Positions 11,170 through 20,222 of a stretch of 64,000 nucleotides of DNA are shown piece by piece. Source of the stretch: Cerasicoccus sp. TK19100. GTDB taxonomy: Bacteria; Verrucomicrobiota; Verrucomicrobiia; Opitutales; Cerasicoccaceae. The translations under genes and the position numbers were made by a program. The notes beneath the pieces are model-generated. The model saw only the letters and a list, made by a program, of their open reading frames with translations. It searched no databases and was not told the origin of the DNA. Position 1 is the first letter of the stretch. Each line of letters begins with the position of its first letter. The stretch covers positions 1 to 64,000 of the forward strand of contig NZ_JAPWDU010000011.1 in NCBI RefSeq assembly GCF_027257155.1. Reading direction: 5' to 3'.

Positions 11170-11817
11170 CTAGCTGCGATGGCGTTCCGCCGTCCACTTT
11201 TGAAAGACTGCTTCTTCCGCAACAAACACATCCGGCGCAGCCACCGGTCGCAGCAGTCCTGGTGCCTCCAGTAGCTCCGGATGTTCCATCAGACTTGGGC
11301 GATACTCAATCGCGTGCGTCGGCGCTGGCTTCCAGGTTTTACGCTGACGATAGTAAAGCAGCGGCTCGGGCACCGACGCCAACACCTCATCTTCGACGGC
11401 TACGACTTCCCTGGCACCCGCCGTGAGCAGGTTCCAGCGCCCGTGTCGGAATTCTGAAATGACATTTGCCGCCGCACCATGCTCGGCCTGATAAGCCGCG
11501 GCAACCCAGTGCAAGCTCCCGAACGACCACACCGGCATATCCCGCCATACAGGCAGCGACTTCCAGGTGCGAATCGCCATGGCGGACAGACGGATACCCA
11601 GAATTGAGCCCGGACCTTCGTTGTGAACAAAGCCGCCTAGGTCCGCCAACGAAAGCTTTGCATCGCAAAGTATCTTATCAATACCAGCAAAGATACCTTC
11701 CAGCGCCGGGCTCTCGGGCGTCGCGGTTGCCAACCATTCGCTATCACGCCACAAGCCTACAAAGCACTGGGGCGATGCGGCGTCGATCACGAGCAATGGC
11801 TGTTTCGGCAAGTTCAT
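11170..11817 (-). CDS. tsaB: TsaB-like tRNA threonylcarbamoyladenosine protein
   Basis: Probable TsaB, the pseudo-enzyme partner of TsaD in making N6-threonylcarbamoyladenosine at position 37 of ANN-decoding tRNAs. It starts with the ASKHA-type strand LLVIDAASPQCFVGLW and has NEGPGSILGIRLSAMAI, the counterpart of the family's GPGSFTGLR motif. The protein is 215 residues from the ATG at 11817; longer in-frame starts exist but add no family-like sequence. It lies between a hypothetical gene and ligA on the same strand, so co-transcription is likely. The sequence is divergent from typical TsaB, so the symbol is provisional. Confidence 0.7.
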   Translation of the reverse strand: MNLPKQPLLVIDAASPQCFVGLWRDSEWLATATPESPALEGIFAGIDKILCDAKLSLADLGGFVHNEGPGSILGIRLSAMAIRTWKSLPVWRDMPVWSFGSLHWVAAAYQAEHGAAANVISEFRHGRWNLLTAGAREVVAVEDEVLASVPEPLLYYRQRKTWKPAPTHAIEYRPSLMEHPELLEAPGLLRPVAAPDVFVAEEAVFQKWTAERHRS

Positions 11818-11827
11818 TGTCCAGCTT

Positions 11828-12208
11828 TCAGCGCTCCTGCCAATTGGCCCGAAGCAGTCGCTTGGCATCACCTTCGGCCAGGATTCCCCATAGCTCCAAA
11901 ATGTGCTCGAAGTCCACGTTTCTCATTTCGCGCAGTGGCTGCTTCTTGTCATCCGCTTCGAGTTGCAGCATGCCATTGGGAAACACCGACAGCGTCCAAC
12001 CGGTCTCCAAATGCGTGAGCCAGACTTCCGGCGCAGCGGCATCGGCCTCGTCGTCTTTGAGCGAGCGTAAGATCTCCCGCAAGCGCGCAGGCGTGGGGTT
12101 TAGCTCGGTCAGGCCGTATCTGTCGGTGGTGTGGTAAATGAGCGTGGTTGTTAAAAGTTTAGGAGAAGCGGCGCCAGAGCGCGGGTGAGAAAAGCACGAG
12201 CACGGCAT
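11828..12208 (-). CDS. Conserved-looking hypothetical protein
   Basis: Small soluble protein, at most 126 residues, not recognised. The C-terminal 95 residues look folded: LREILRSLKDDEADAAAPEVWLTH, a beta-rich stretch TGWTLSVFPNGMLQLE, then VDFEHILELWGILAEGDA. The only in-frame ATG (12208) overlaps the end of trkH by 50 bases and gives an unconvincing N-terminus (PCSCFSHPRSG), so the true start is probably a non-ATG codon around 12120-12150. Its end lies 10 bases before the tsaB start, which suggests one transcript. Function unknown. Confidence 0.6.
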   Translation of the reverse strand: MPCSCFSHPRSGAASPKLLTTTLIYHTTDRYGLTELNPTPARLREILRSLKDDEADAAAPEVWLTHLETGWTLSVFPNGMLQLEADDKKQPLREMRNVDFEHILELWGILAEGDAKRLLRANWQER

Positions 12209-13634
12209 ACAACTCCAGGCGGCCCATGATCATGAGCAGGCTGAGCACGAGCTTCGTTGGCTCACGCAGGAAGCCGTAATTTTGAGTGGGACCGACTTCC
12301 GCCAAACCGGGACCAATGTTAAAGAGGCACGCGAAGACCGATGTAACCTGAGCCGTAAAACCCAAGGTGTGCTCCAGCATCGCGACGATCATGATGCCCG
12401 CTGCCAGCACCAGGAAAAGCATGAGCAGCCAAGTAACGATATTGTCTTGGTCCTCTTTATCGAGCACCTTACCGTTGATGTGTAGCGGACGGACGACACG
12501 CGTCCGGTAGGCTTTTTCGATTTGGAGTCGGCAAACCTTGAACGCCACCACAATGCGCACCACCTTGGCACCGCCAGCAGTGGAGCCCGAGCATCCACCA
12601 AAGACCATCAGGCAAAGCAAAAGCATGTGCCCGACCGGCAACCACTGTTGAAAGTCAACCGTGGAAAAGCCAGTCGTCGTGATGATCGATACTGTCTGAA
12701 ACGCCGCCGCACGCAGCGAGGCTTCCCAGTTATCCGTTTGCCCCAACTCGGTGATCAGCATCATCGTGAGCAGGGAAGTAACAATCAGGATGATCGCATA
12801 GTAGGCGATCACTTCGGTATTGGTCGTAAGTGCGCGAAGACGCCCCTGCATTACGCGCAGTAGCACAAAAAAGCTGGTGCCACCCAATGCCATGAAGATG
12901 ATGATGGTCCACTGAATCGCCGGACTCGGAAAGGCACCAACGCTGGAGTTATAGACGCCAAACCCACCTGTCGACAACGTGGTGAACATGTGGCAGACCG
13001 AGTCATACCAAGTCATTCCCAGCGCCTTGAGGATCAACGCGCAAGCGACAGAAAGCGACAGATAAAGATAGAGGATCTGCAACACGCCCTGCTGGATGCG
13101 CCCGGATTCGATGTCCGTCGAGGCACCGCTGGATTCATTGGAATACAAAATTTTCGCGCCAGCGCCAAGAAAGGAGAGGATTGCCACGAAGAACACGACG
13201 ACGCCCAAACCACCGATCCATTGGCTCAGGCAACGCCAGAATAGCAGCCCCCGTGGGAACACATCCAAGTCGCCGAATACGCTGGCTCCAGTTGTCGTTA
13301 AGCCAGATGCCGACTCAAAAACGCCATCGGCAAAGCTCGTGTCTGGAAGGATTAAATAGTAGGGAATAGCGCCGACGATACTGGCTAATATCCAACCCAG
13401 GCCGATCGTAGCCAGAGCCTCCTTGCGAAACATTTTCGTAGTCGCATTGCGGCCCAAAAATGCCAGCACGAGAGCCAGCGTCGATGCTATCGCAATGCTG
13501 ATCAGCCACTCTTCGCGCGCCAAATCGTCCAGCTCGCCATAGAAAACCTCACCCACAACATAGCTCGCGAGAAAGGCCAGCGCAATCGTGGACATGATGA
13601 CGCTTAGCAGCTTGGCAATGATCGGATAGTTCAC
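12159..13634 (-). CDS. trkH: Potassium uptake channel subunit TrkH
   Basis: Membrane-embedded K+ translocating subunit of the Trk system, 491 residues with about ten hydrophobic helices. The four selectivity-filter loops of the family can be seen: SASGLTTTGASVFGDLD, MFTTLSTGGFGVYNSSV, TTTGFSTVDFQQW and FNIGPGLAEVGP. The start is GTG at 13634 and overlaps the trkA stop as GTGA, a sign of translational coupling. Works with TrkA (13631-14980), which gates it in response to nucleotides. Confidence 0.95.
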   Translation of the reverse strand: MNYPIIAKLLSVIMSTIALAFLASYVVGEVFYGELDDLAREEWLISIAIASTLALVLAFLGRNATTKMFRKEALATIGLGWILASIVGAIPYYLILPDTSFADGVFESASGLTTTGASVFGDLDVFPRGLLFWRCLSQWIGGLGVVVFFVAILSFLGAGAKILYSNESSGASTDIESGRIQQGVLQILYLYLSLSVACALILKALGMTWYDSVCHMFTTLSTGGFGVYNSSVGAFPSPAIQWTIIIFMALGGTSFFVLLRVMQGRLRALTTNTEVIAYYAIILIVTSLLTMMLITELGQTDNWEASLRAAAFQTVSIITTTGFSTVDFQQWLPVGHMLLLCLMVFGGCSGSTAGGAKVVRIVVAFKVCRLQIEKAYRTRVVRPLHINGKVLDKEDQDNIVTWLLMLFLVLAAGIMIVAMLEHTLGFTAQVTSVFACLFNIGPGLAEVGPTQNYGFLREPTKLVLSLLMIMGRLELYAVLVLFSPALWRRFS

Positions 13635-14980
13635 GTCAGCAGCTTAAGAAGTTCTCTTTCGCGATCTTCGCGAACGACCACCACGACTCGGTCACCGGAC
13701 AACAGCTTATCATCCGCGCCCGGCACCTTGGCCTGAAATTTGTGCAACAGCACCACGATCACCGCGCCCTTGGGGAAGGAGATTTCGCGGATCGCCTTGT
13801 TAATCACCGGACTCTCCGGAGATACGCGAATCTCCAAAATCTTGGCCGGGCCTTCGGGCAGACTGGCCAGCTCGGTAAACGGCTCCGTGGAAATGTAGCG
13901 CATGATCTCGGCCACCGTCGCCTGGCGCGGGGCCACCGCCAGCTCGACACCCAGCGTCTGGCGCAGTTGATCGAGGATGTCCTCGTAGTCCGGCTTGTTG
14001 ATGACCAACTGCACGTGGCTGGCACCGAGTTGCCGCGCCTGCAGACACGTCATGATGTTATCCTCGTCGTCTTTGGTGCAGGCCACAAAGTAATCCGCCG
14101 CGCCGACCTGCTCTTCTTCCATCAGGCGCAACGAAGTCGCCGTGCCGTGGATCACCGTCACATGTGGAAAACGCTCGGCGAGCTTCTGGCACAACTTCAC
14201 ATCCTGCTCGATCAGGCGGATCTTAAAACGCGGATTCTTCAGCAGCCGGATCAACGCAATTGCCGTTTCCGAGCCGCCAAAAAGCACGATGCGCAAGAGG
14301 TCGATTTTCTTCTCCGGCGAAAGCAGGTCTTTGGTTTGGCCCAGCTGCTCGGGCGGGCCGACCAGGGTTACGCATTGCCCCATTTGCAGGGTGCTCTCGG
14401 CAGTCGGCACCTCGGAGCTATCGCCGTCCTGAATCAGGCCAATGCGGACTCCGGCCGGCAGGCGAACATCCTTCAGCGCCTTGCCATTGAGCTTGGACTT
14501 CGGGCTAATGCGCAACTGCTGCACCTCAATCTCGCCACGGGCAAAGTTTTCCACTGCGACGCGGCTTGGGTTGCGTATCGACTTCGCCAGCTCCACCGCA
14601 GACAGGGCCTCGGGGTTGAGCAGAAAGTCGATACCGAAGTGGATCTGGTAATTGACGATCGAATTATCGCTGTAGGTCTGGTCGTGAATGCGGGCAATGG
14701 TCGTCTTCGCACCAAGCGCCTTGGCCAGCGAACAGGCAATCAGGTTCGTGCGGTCATCGCTCGTCATGGCCAAAAAGAAATGGCATTCGCCCGCGCCACA
14801 TTTTTTTAGCACCTCCGCCGACGCGCCATGGTCTTCGACCACCCGCACGTCCAAGGATTCATCCACCTCCTGCGCAATCGTCGGATCACTTTCGATCACG
14901 GTTACGTCGTGCCCGACCTGACTCAGCCTTTCGCAAAGAAAGCGACCGACCTCGCCGGCTCCAACCACCAGAATTTTCAT
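13631..14980 (-). CDS. trkA: Trk system regulatory subunit TrkA
   Basis: Cytoplasmic NAD(H)/ATP-binding regulator of TrkH. Two tandem RCK units are visible: a Rossmann domain starting MKILVVGAGEVGRFL plus a TrkA-C domain (VQQLRISPKSKLNGKALKD), then a second Rossmann domain (IVLFGGSETAIALIRLL) plus TrkA-C (KILEIRVSPESPVINKAIRE). 449 residues from the ATG at 14980, the normal size for a two-domain TrkA. First gene of a trkA-trkH pair joined by a 4-base overlap. Confidence 0.95.
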   Translation of the reverse strand: MKILVVGAGEVGRFLCERLSQVGHDVTVIESDPTIAQEVDESLDVRVVEDHGASAEVLKKCGAGECHFFLAMTSDDRTNLIACSLAKALGAKTTIARIHDQTYSDNSIVNYQIHFGIDFLLNPEALSAVELAKSIRNPSRVAVENFARGEIEVQQLRISPKSKLNGKALKDVRLPAGVRIGLIQDGDSSEVPTAESTLQMGQCVTLVGPPEQLGQTKDLLSPEKKIDLLRIVLFGGSETAIALIRLLKNPRFKIRLIEQDVKLCQKLAERFPHVTVIHGTATSLRLMEEEQVGAADYFVACTKDDEDNIMTCLQARQLGASHVQLVINKPDYEDILDQLRQTLGVELAVAPRQATVAEIMRYISTEPFTELASLPEGPAKILEIRVSPESPVINKAIREISFPKGAVIVVLLHKFQAKVPGADDKLLSGDRVVVVVREDRERELLKLLT

Positions 14981-15129
14981 AGTAGCAAACGTTCCCCTTG
15001 GCATTGCATCAGCCCAGAGATGGGCGGAAGCAGCACAAAAAGGTTTGGGCGCGGGACCGCGCAGTTAGCATGCAGAATGACATTTAGCGGAGAATATTCG
15101 CAAGTTGGGTGCCGAAAGTGAAGGGTAAA

Positions 15130-16041
15130 TTACTTCACCCGCTGGATGTCGAAACCGGCGTCGCGCAGCAGCGCGGGAACGCCACCGGGGCCATAGAGGT
15201 GCGCAGCGCCGACGGCGAAAAACTCCGACTGGTCCAGGTTTTGCGCCATGATTCGCTCGATCCGCACGGCCATCAACACATTGCGATCCTCGATGAAGAG
15301 CTTCTCAAACTTTGCCTGTAGCGCCTCATCCTCCATTTCGTAGGAAGCCATCATCTCCTCCAATTTCTTGAGGTCGCCGGAGAGATAGGCGTCGATCATC
15401 TCGTCGGTGTAGCCCTCGCCCTGCTCGCGCATTTCCTGCATATAGTCGAGCATGGAGTCCATCAGCGCGATTTGCTCCTCATCAGAAAAGGCGTCAAAGA
15501 GCGCCATCTGCTCCGCAGCGGATTCGATGCCGCCAACGCGCTTGCCACCCTTTTTCGCACCCATATAGAGGGCCATGTCCATGGCGTTGACGCCGGGATT
15601 CTTCAACTGAGTTTCCAGCATCATTAGCGTGGACGCCGCAGCCCAAATCTTCAGGGCCATAAACGGCTCTGCGGTAAACTGCGGGTTGATTGCCTTTAGC
15701 TCGCGCTCAAAGCCGGCCAGGGTTTCAGGCGGCAAAACATCCTTCAACGTGTTGCCGTTGGGCAACATCATGGACTGCGCGGCACCAAGCATCTCCTCGG
15801 CCTCCATGGGGATTTCCGTATAAACGGCGTCCACCTTGCGATAAGTATCGATCACGTTCTTGGGCAGCTCTGTGACTCGTTTGTCCGGCAGGTGGATCGT
15901 GCCAAACAGGTAGCTCGTGGCATAGCCCTCCTTACTGATCGAGAACAGGTAGCTGCCCATGCTGTTGTCAGCCAAGGCACTGCTCAGGGCAGACATTGCC
16001 AGCACCGTCATCAGGGCGCGCACGTGTTTATAAAAAATCAT
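15130..16041 (-). CDS. TraB/GumN family protein
   Basis: Secreted or periplasmic protein of about 303 residues in the TraB/GumN (Tiki-like) family, whose animal members are metalloproteases. After a signal peptide (LMTVLAMSALSSALA) come the family hallmarks YLFGTIHLPD, with the GTIH motif near the N-terminus, and VDAVYTEIPMEAEE, ending with FFAVGAAHLYGPGGVPALL, the G-x-x-H-L-x-G...LL motif. The ATG at 16041 is preferred over an upstream TTG. Activity of bacterial members is not established. Single gene, diverging from argH. Confidence 0.85.
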   Translation of the reverse strand: MIFYKHVRALMTVLAMSALSSALADNSMGSYLFSISKEGYATSYLFGTIHLPDKRVTELPKNVIDTYRKVDAVYTEIPMEAEEMLGAAQSMMLPNGNTLKDVLPPETLAGFERELKAINPQFTAEPFMALKIWAAASTLMMLETQLKNPGVNAMDMALYMGAKKGGKRVGGIESAAEQMALFDAFSDEEQIALMDSMLDYMQEMREQGEGYTDEMIDAYLSGDLKKLEEMMASYEMEDEALQAKFEKLFIEDRNVLMAVRIERIMAQNLDQSEFFAVGAAHLYGPGGVPALLRDAGFDIQRVK

Positions 16042-16176
16042 AAGCCGTATTCTCAATTGTCAGCGGGCAAATTTCAATTTTCAATTCGAGTACCGATTTA
16101 ACTCGGAAAACCCGGCAACACCCCCTCTCATTGACCACCGACAATCGTTAACCGACCTTTGAAAATTTCTAGACCC

Positions 16177-17580
16177 ATGGCGAAATCCGGAAAACAAGCC
16201 ACCTGGGGCGGACGCTTCTCCAGCGGACCTGCCGAGCTCATGCAACGCTTCAGCGAAAGCGTGTCCTTCGACGCGCGCCTGGCACCCTTTGACGTCCAGG
16301 GCAGTAAGGCGCACGCCGCCATGCTCGCCCACGTCGGCATCCTCACCAAGAAGGAATGCCGCGAAATCCAGAAAGGGCTCGACGCCGTGCTGAAGGACAT
16401 CGAGGCCGGCAACTTCACCTGGGACATCGCCAGCGAAGACGTCCACATGAACATCGAGCAGGCGCTGACCCAGCGCGTGCCCGCCGCCGCCAAGCTCCAC
16501 ACCGCCCGCTCGCGTAATGACCAGGTAGCCACCGACATGCGGCTGTTCTTCAAGCACGCCTGCGCCGAGATCGACGCCGCGCTTGGCCGCGCGATGAGTG
16601 CCCTGCTCCAGCTCGCCGAATCCGCGCAGCAAATTTATATCCCCGGCTACACGCACCTGCAGCGCGCACAGCCCGTCTCCGTTGCGCACCATTTGCTGGC
16701 CTACATCGAGATGTTTGGCCGCGACCGTGCGCGCTTTGCCGACATCGCCGACCGCGCCAACTGGTGCCCGCTCGGCAGCGGTGCCATTGCCGGCACCACC
16801 CTGCCCGTCGACCGTGAGTTCACCGCGACTGAGCTGGGCTTCGTCGATAACAAGGGCAAGCCCCGCGTCACGCCCAATAGCATGGACGCCGTCGCCGACC
16901 GCGATTTGTTCATCGAATTCGCCAGCGCCTGCGCCCTGTGCGGGGTCCACTGGTCCCGCGTCGCCGAAGACATGATCTTGTGGAACAGCGCGGAGTTCGG
17001 CTTCATCAAGCTGCCGGACAGCTTTACCACCGGCTCCTCCCTGATGCCGCAAAAGAAAAACCCCGACAGCTTCGAGCTACTTCGGGGAAAAGCCGCGCGC
17101 CTGCAAGGCCACGTGACCGCGCTCATGGCGATGACCAAGGGGCTGCCGCTCACCTACAACCGCGACTTACAGGAAGACAAGCCGCCGGTCTTTGACGCCT
17201 ATGACCAGACGCTGATCTGCCTCGACGTGCTCGCAGGGTCCTTCGACGGTGCCACCTTCAACGAGAAAAAGTGCGCTGCCGCAGTCAGCGATCCGGCCCT
17301 GCTCGCCACCGATCTTGTGGACTACCTCGTCGTGCGCGGTGTGGCCTTCCGCGACGCGCACCACGTGATCGGAGCCCTCGTCGGACTGGCCGAGAAAAAC
17401 GACTGCCCACTGAACGAACTTTCCCTGGAGGATGTGCAAGGCGTCAGTGATAAATTTGAAGCCGACTGGGTCGAGGTTTTCGACGTCCCTGCCGCCCTGC
17501 GCAAACGCGAAAAAACCGGCATGCCCGGCCCCAAGCAGGTCAAAAAGCAGCTGGCCAAGTGGAAGAAGGCGCTCAGCTGA
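16177..17580 (+). CDS. argH: Argininosuccinate lyase
   Basis: Last step of arginine synthesis: cleaves argininosuccinate to arginine and fumarate in the cytoplasm. 467 residues from the ATG at 16177, normal length. The superfamily signature [20 protein letters not shown] is intact and contains the catalytic Ser loop; [12 protein letters not shown]-type residues ([15 protein letters not shown]) and THLQRAQP with the catalytic His are present. The N-terminus [17 protein letters not shown] is typical. No other arg gene is in the window. Confidence 0.96.
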   Translation: MAKSGKQATWGGRFSSGPAELMQRFSESVSFDARLAPFDVQGSKAHAAMLAHVGILTKKECREIQKGLDAVLKDIEAGNFTWDIASEDVHMNIEQALTQRVPAAAKLHTARSRNDQVATDMRLFFKHACAEIDAALGRAMSALLQLAESAQQIYIPGYTHLQRAQPVSVAHHLLAYIEMFGRDRARFADIADRANWCPLGSGAIAGTTLPVDREFTATELGFVDNKGKPRVTPNSMDAVADRDLFIEFASACALCGVHWSRVAEDMILWNSAEFGFIKLPDSFTTGSSLMPQKKNPDSFELLRGKAARLQGHVTALMAMTKGLPLTYNRDLQEDKPPVFDAYDQTLICLDVLAGSFDGATFNEKKCAAAVSDPALLATDLVDYLVVRGVAFRDAHHVIGALVGLAEKNDCPLNELSLEDVQGVSDKFEADWVEVFDVPAALRKREKTGMPGPKQVKKQLAKWKKALS

Positions 17581-17590
17581 GCGCCCTTTA
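17568..17590 (+). terminator. Terminator-like palindrome spanning the argH stop
   Basis: GGCGCTCAGCTGAGCGCC is an exact 18-bp palindrome followed by CTTT. It overlaps the last codons and the TGA of argH. The T tract is short, so termination may be weak. Confidence 0.5.
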
Positions 17591-17607
17591 ACCACGAGTA
17601 AGCAGCA

Positions 17608-17907
17608 CTAAGCGCGACCCAGCGGTGGCGGTGAGCTGGCCTTGTCGACATGCCAGACGCGGATGAATTGATACCAACTCGAAAACATATCGCCCGATGT
17701 GCGCAACTCCACGTCACTGGAGCCTTCCTCGCCCGGGGCATATATATTGGGCAGCACGACCGTTTCAACGTTAACGACTTCGATGCCATTGGCCGCGATC
17801 CAGCGATTCGCCTGGCGCAGGCATTCATCGAGCGATTCATAGCTGGCCATTTTGAAGAAGCCGCCGGACGCGATTTTCTCCGGCACAAAATCCTGGTAAG
17901 CAATCAT
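17608..17907 (-). CDS. Small conserved-type protein of unknown function
   Basis: Soluble protein of 99 residues starting MIAYQDFVPEKIASGGFF. It has a central helix (YESLDECLRQANRWIAANG) and a strand-rich part GIEVVNVETVVLPNIYAPGEEG followed by DMFSSWYQFIRVWHV. From memory this resembles a widespread small bacterial family with the VNVETVVLPN core, which has no assigned function. It converges on argH and has no operon partners. Confidence 0.65.
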   Translation of the reverse strand: MIAYQDFVPEKIASGGFFKMASYESLDECLRQANRWIAANGIEVVNVETVVLPNIYAPGEEGSSDVELRTSGDMFSSWYQFIRVWHVDKASSPPPLGRA

Positions 17908-18058
17908 GATAAACAGATGAGTTTGAGTGATGGACGTGCGTTATATCCTGAGTGTTCCAAAGCGGCATGCCAAGCCGGGAAAGAATCTGCCTTTCATCAG
18001 AGAAATTAAGCGCGCATTCATCCTTTATTAATATTGGCCGTGGTATGATGCGGGGGTC

Positions 18059-18400
18059 ATGCAAAAGATACTCGTCATCGAACCAGACAAAGCCTCCCGC
18101 CGAACACTACAAAATCTACTGTCATTCATGGGCTACGACGAAGTCGCCGCCGCGGACTGCCAGGAAGCGCTGGAAATCGCCGCCGAACAACGTGTCGACA
18201 TCATGCTGGTCAACTCATCGATTCCCGCCAACGAATGCCAAAATATGCGCCAACTGCTGTTCGACGCCGGCATCGAGGTGCGCATCGTCGCCTACGCCGG
18301 CTCCGCCAGCGCCGCCAAGATCAGCCAACATGTTGACGACTTCCTGGAGTCCCCGTTTATCGCCAGCGCGCTCAACCAAAAAATCCGCCTCGCGGTGTAA
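18059..18400 (+). CDS. Pseudo-receiver domain protein
   Basis: Stand-alone protein of 113 residues with the fold pattern of a CheY-like receiver (MQKILVIEPDKASRRTLQNLLSFMGYDEV...), but every phosphorylation residue is changed. The usual acidic pair is E-P, the phosphoacceptor Asp is Asn52 (DIMLVNSSIP), the switch Thr/Ser region is AYAGSA, and the conserved Lys before Pro is lost (FLESPF). It should therefore not be phosphorylated in the usual way and may act as a constitutive protein-binding module. No kinase or output domain lies next to it. A strong terminator follows at 18508. Confidence 0.75.
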   Translation: MQKILVIEPDKASRRTLQNLLSFMGYDEVAAADCQEALEIAAEQRVDIMLVNSSIPANECQNMRQLLFDAGIEVRIVAYAGSASAAKISQHVDDFLESPFIASALNQKIRLAV

Positions 18401-18507
18401 TCGCGCTCAGCTACCGCCGACCGATGCAGCGGCTCGCCAACCCTTTTGTCATGATCCAACCATCTGTTCTCAACGTTCCTTGATTACGAGATAGAATAGC
18501 ATCCGCA

Positions 18508-18545
18508 CAAAGAGGGGGTCCAGGGTGCCCCCTCTTTGCTTTTTA
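18508..18545 (+). terminator. Rho-independent terminator
   Basis: CAAAGAGGGGG (508-518) pairs with CCCCCTCTTTG (528-538), an 11-bp perfect stem with a 9-base loop, followed by CTTTTT. It ends the transcript of the pseudo-receiver gene. Confidence 0.9.
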
Positions 18546-18622
18546 ACGAATCGCCGAGACAGCGTATTTTTTAAGACCGCCGATTGACGGAATACCATTT
18601 CTTCCGTTATTTTGGGAGCATG

Positions 18623-19438
18623 ATGAATCTGCTCAATTCGCGACTCTCCCTACTTTCATTGATACTAGCCGTAGCCGCATTCCTGACCGGTTGCCAAACC
18701 GTGGACGAAACCGGCCGCAGCCAGCTAAGCCTCGTCGGCGATACCGAGGTGTCCAGCATGGCCGTCCAGCAGTTCGAGCAGATGAAGTCTGAAATGCCGA
18801 TCTCCAACGACCCTCAGATGAACGCCCAGCTCCAGCGCGTCGGCAAAAAGATCGTCGACTCCGCGCGGGCCAACGGCGCAGACCTGCTCCCCTCCGACCA
18901 GTGGGAGTTCGTGCTCTTCGAGAGCGATCAAGTCAACGCCTTCGCCATGCCCGGTGGCAAGGTCGGCTTCTACACCGGCATTTTCCCGCTTTTCGACAGT
19001 GATGACGACATGGCCGTCGTCATGGGCCACGAAATTGCCCACGTCTCCGCCGACCACGGCCAGGAAAAAGTCTCCCACCAAATGGCCAACCAAATGGCCG
19101 GCACCGCGCTCTCGATTGGCCTCGGCATAGGCGGCGTGGACCGCGATTTGAGTCAGGTCGTCATGGCCAGCTATGGCGCGGGCTCGACGTATGGCTTCAT
19201 CCTGCCCTACAGCCGCACCATGGAATCCGAAGCAGACCACATTGGCTTAATTTACTCTTCCAGCGCCGGTTATGACCCGCGCCGCGCCGTCCCCTTCTGG
19301 CAAAAAATGGCTGCCCAAGGCGGCGAGCGCCCCCCGGAGTTTCTCTCCACTCACCCCGGCGAAAGCACCCGCATCAAAGCTATCGAAAAGATGATGCCCG
19401 AAGTCCTGCCTCTGTATTACAAGGCAACGGGACAGTAA
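18623..19438 (+). CDS. M48-family metalloprotease lipoprotein
   Basis: Periplasmic membrane-anchored zinc protease, probably in envelope protein quality control like BepA/LoiP. The lipoprotein signal ends with the lipobox LTGC. The catalytic zinc motif HEIAH is in VVMGHEIAHVSADHGQ, and the third ligand region is SRTMESEADHIGLIYS. About 271 residues from the ATG at 18623, which has GGGAG 4-8 bases upstream; an in-frame ATG one codon earlier and a TTG at 18584 are less likely. The C-terminus ends LSTHPGESTRIKAIEKM, typical of this lipoprotein subgroup. Confidence 0.9.
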   Translation: MNLLNSRLSLLSLILAVAAFLTGCQTVDETGRSQLSLVGDTEVSSMAVQQFEQMKSEMPISNDPQMNAQLQRVGKKIVDSARANGADLLPSDQWEFVLFESDQVNAFAMPGGKVGFYTGIFPLFDSDDDMAVVMGHEIAHVSADHGQEKVSHQMANQMAGTALSIGLGIGGVDRDLSQVVMASYGAGSTYGFILPYSRTMESEADHIGLIYSSSAGYDPRRAVPFWQKMAAQGGERPPEFLSTHPGESTRIKAIEKMMPEVLPLYYKATGQ

Positions 19439-19493
19439 GGCGCTCCATGCTTTTGCGCTTCTCTTTGGCGCAGATTCCGCTTCGGTGTCAAAG

Positions 19494-20186
19494 ATGCATC
19501 AGCTATCACATCGTCAGGTTATTGTCGGGGGTTGCGCACTCGCCTTTGCCGCATCTTTTCTGAACACCGGTTTCCTGATTTACAACGGCACTTCCGTAAG
19601 TCACCTGACCGGAGACATCTCACGCATCGCATCGGGCATCTTCATCCTGCAGCAAGACACGATGAACGACCTGTGGATGGTGCTAATCGCCACACTCGGG
19701 TTTATTCTGGGAGCCATGAGTTCCGGCTACCTCATCCATCATCCGACACTGGAGATCCACATGCCTTATGGGCGGATTTTGACTAGCCTGGGCGTGCTGC
19801 TTTTCGTCGCCCACATCCTTTATGCGAAACACGCCATCGTGGCGATCGCCCTGGGCAGCTTCGCCTGCGGAACGCAAAACGCACTCGCCAGCCGCTATCG
19901 TGGCGTCGTCTTGAGGACCACCCACCTCACCGGGCTATTCACCGACCTCGGTATCCACCTGGGCATGAAGCTGAGAGGCCATGATATCGAAAACTGGAAA
20001 ATCGCCATCCCGTTGGTCTTATCAATATCATTTTTCCTGGGCGCGACCACCAGCTCCGCCTTGATCGTATATACTCAGGCCGACTGGATCCTCTATGCGG
20101 CAGTCGGCTATTTCGTCGGTGGACTCGGCTGGAGCATTTACAAGCGCTACTCCCGATCGCTAAATGACATTTCGCAAGATTCATAG
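19494..20186 (+). CDS. DUF1275 (YoaK-like) membrane protein
   Basis: Inner-membrane protein of about 230 residues with six hydrophobic segments. It matches the DUF1275/YoaK family: SFLNTGFLIYNGTSVSHLTGD near the first helices, FACGTQNALASRYRGVVLRTTHLTGLFTDLG in the middle. Both stretches contain the family's repeated HLTG motif. Function of the family is unknown. Start chosen at the ATG 19494 rather than an upstream GTG at 19485. Stands alone between the M48 protease and the M20 peptidase. Confidence 0.82.
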   Translation: MHQLSHRQVIVGGCALAFAASFLNTGFLIYNGTSVSHLTGDISRIASGIFILQQDTMNDLWMVLIATLGFILGAMSSGYLIHHPTLEIHMPYGRILTSLGVLLFVAHILYAKHAIVAIALGSFACGTQNALASRYRGVVLRTTHLTGLFTDLGIHLGMKLRGHDIENWKIAIPLVLSISFFLGATTSSALIVYTQADWILYAAVGYFVGGLGWSIYKRYSRSLNDISQDS

Positions 20187-20222
20187 TTTTCAAACCACGA
20201 CCACTCTGTACATACTGCCGCC

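Noticed and set aside
13742-14809. 355-residue open frame on the + strand
   Set aside because: Antisense to trkA; low-complexity His/Arg/Gln composition.
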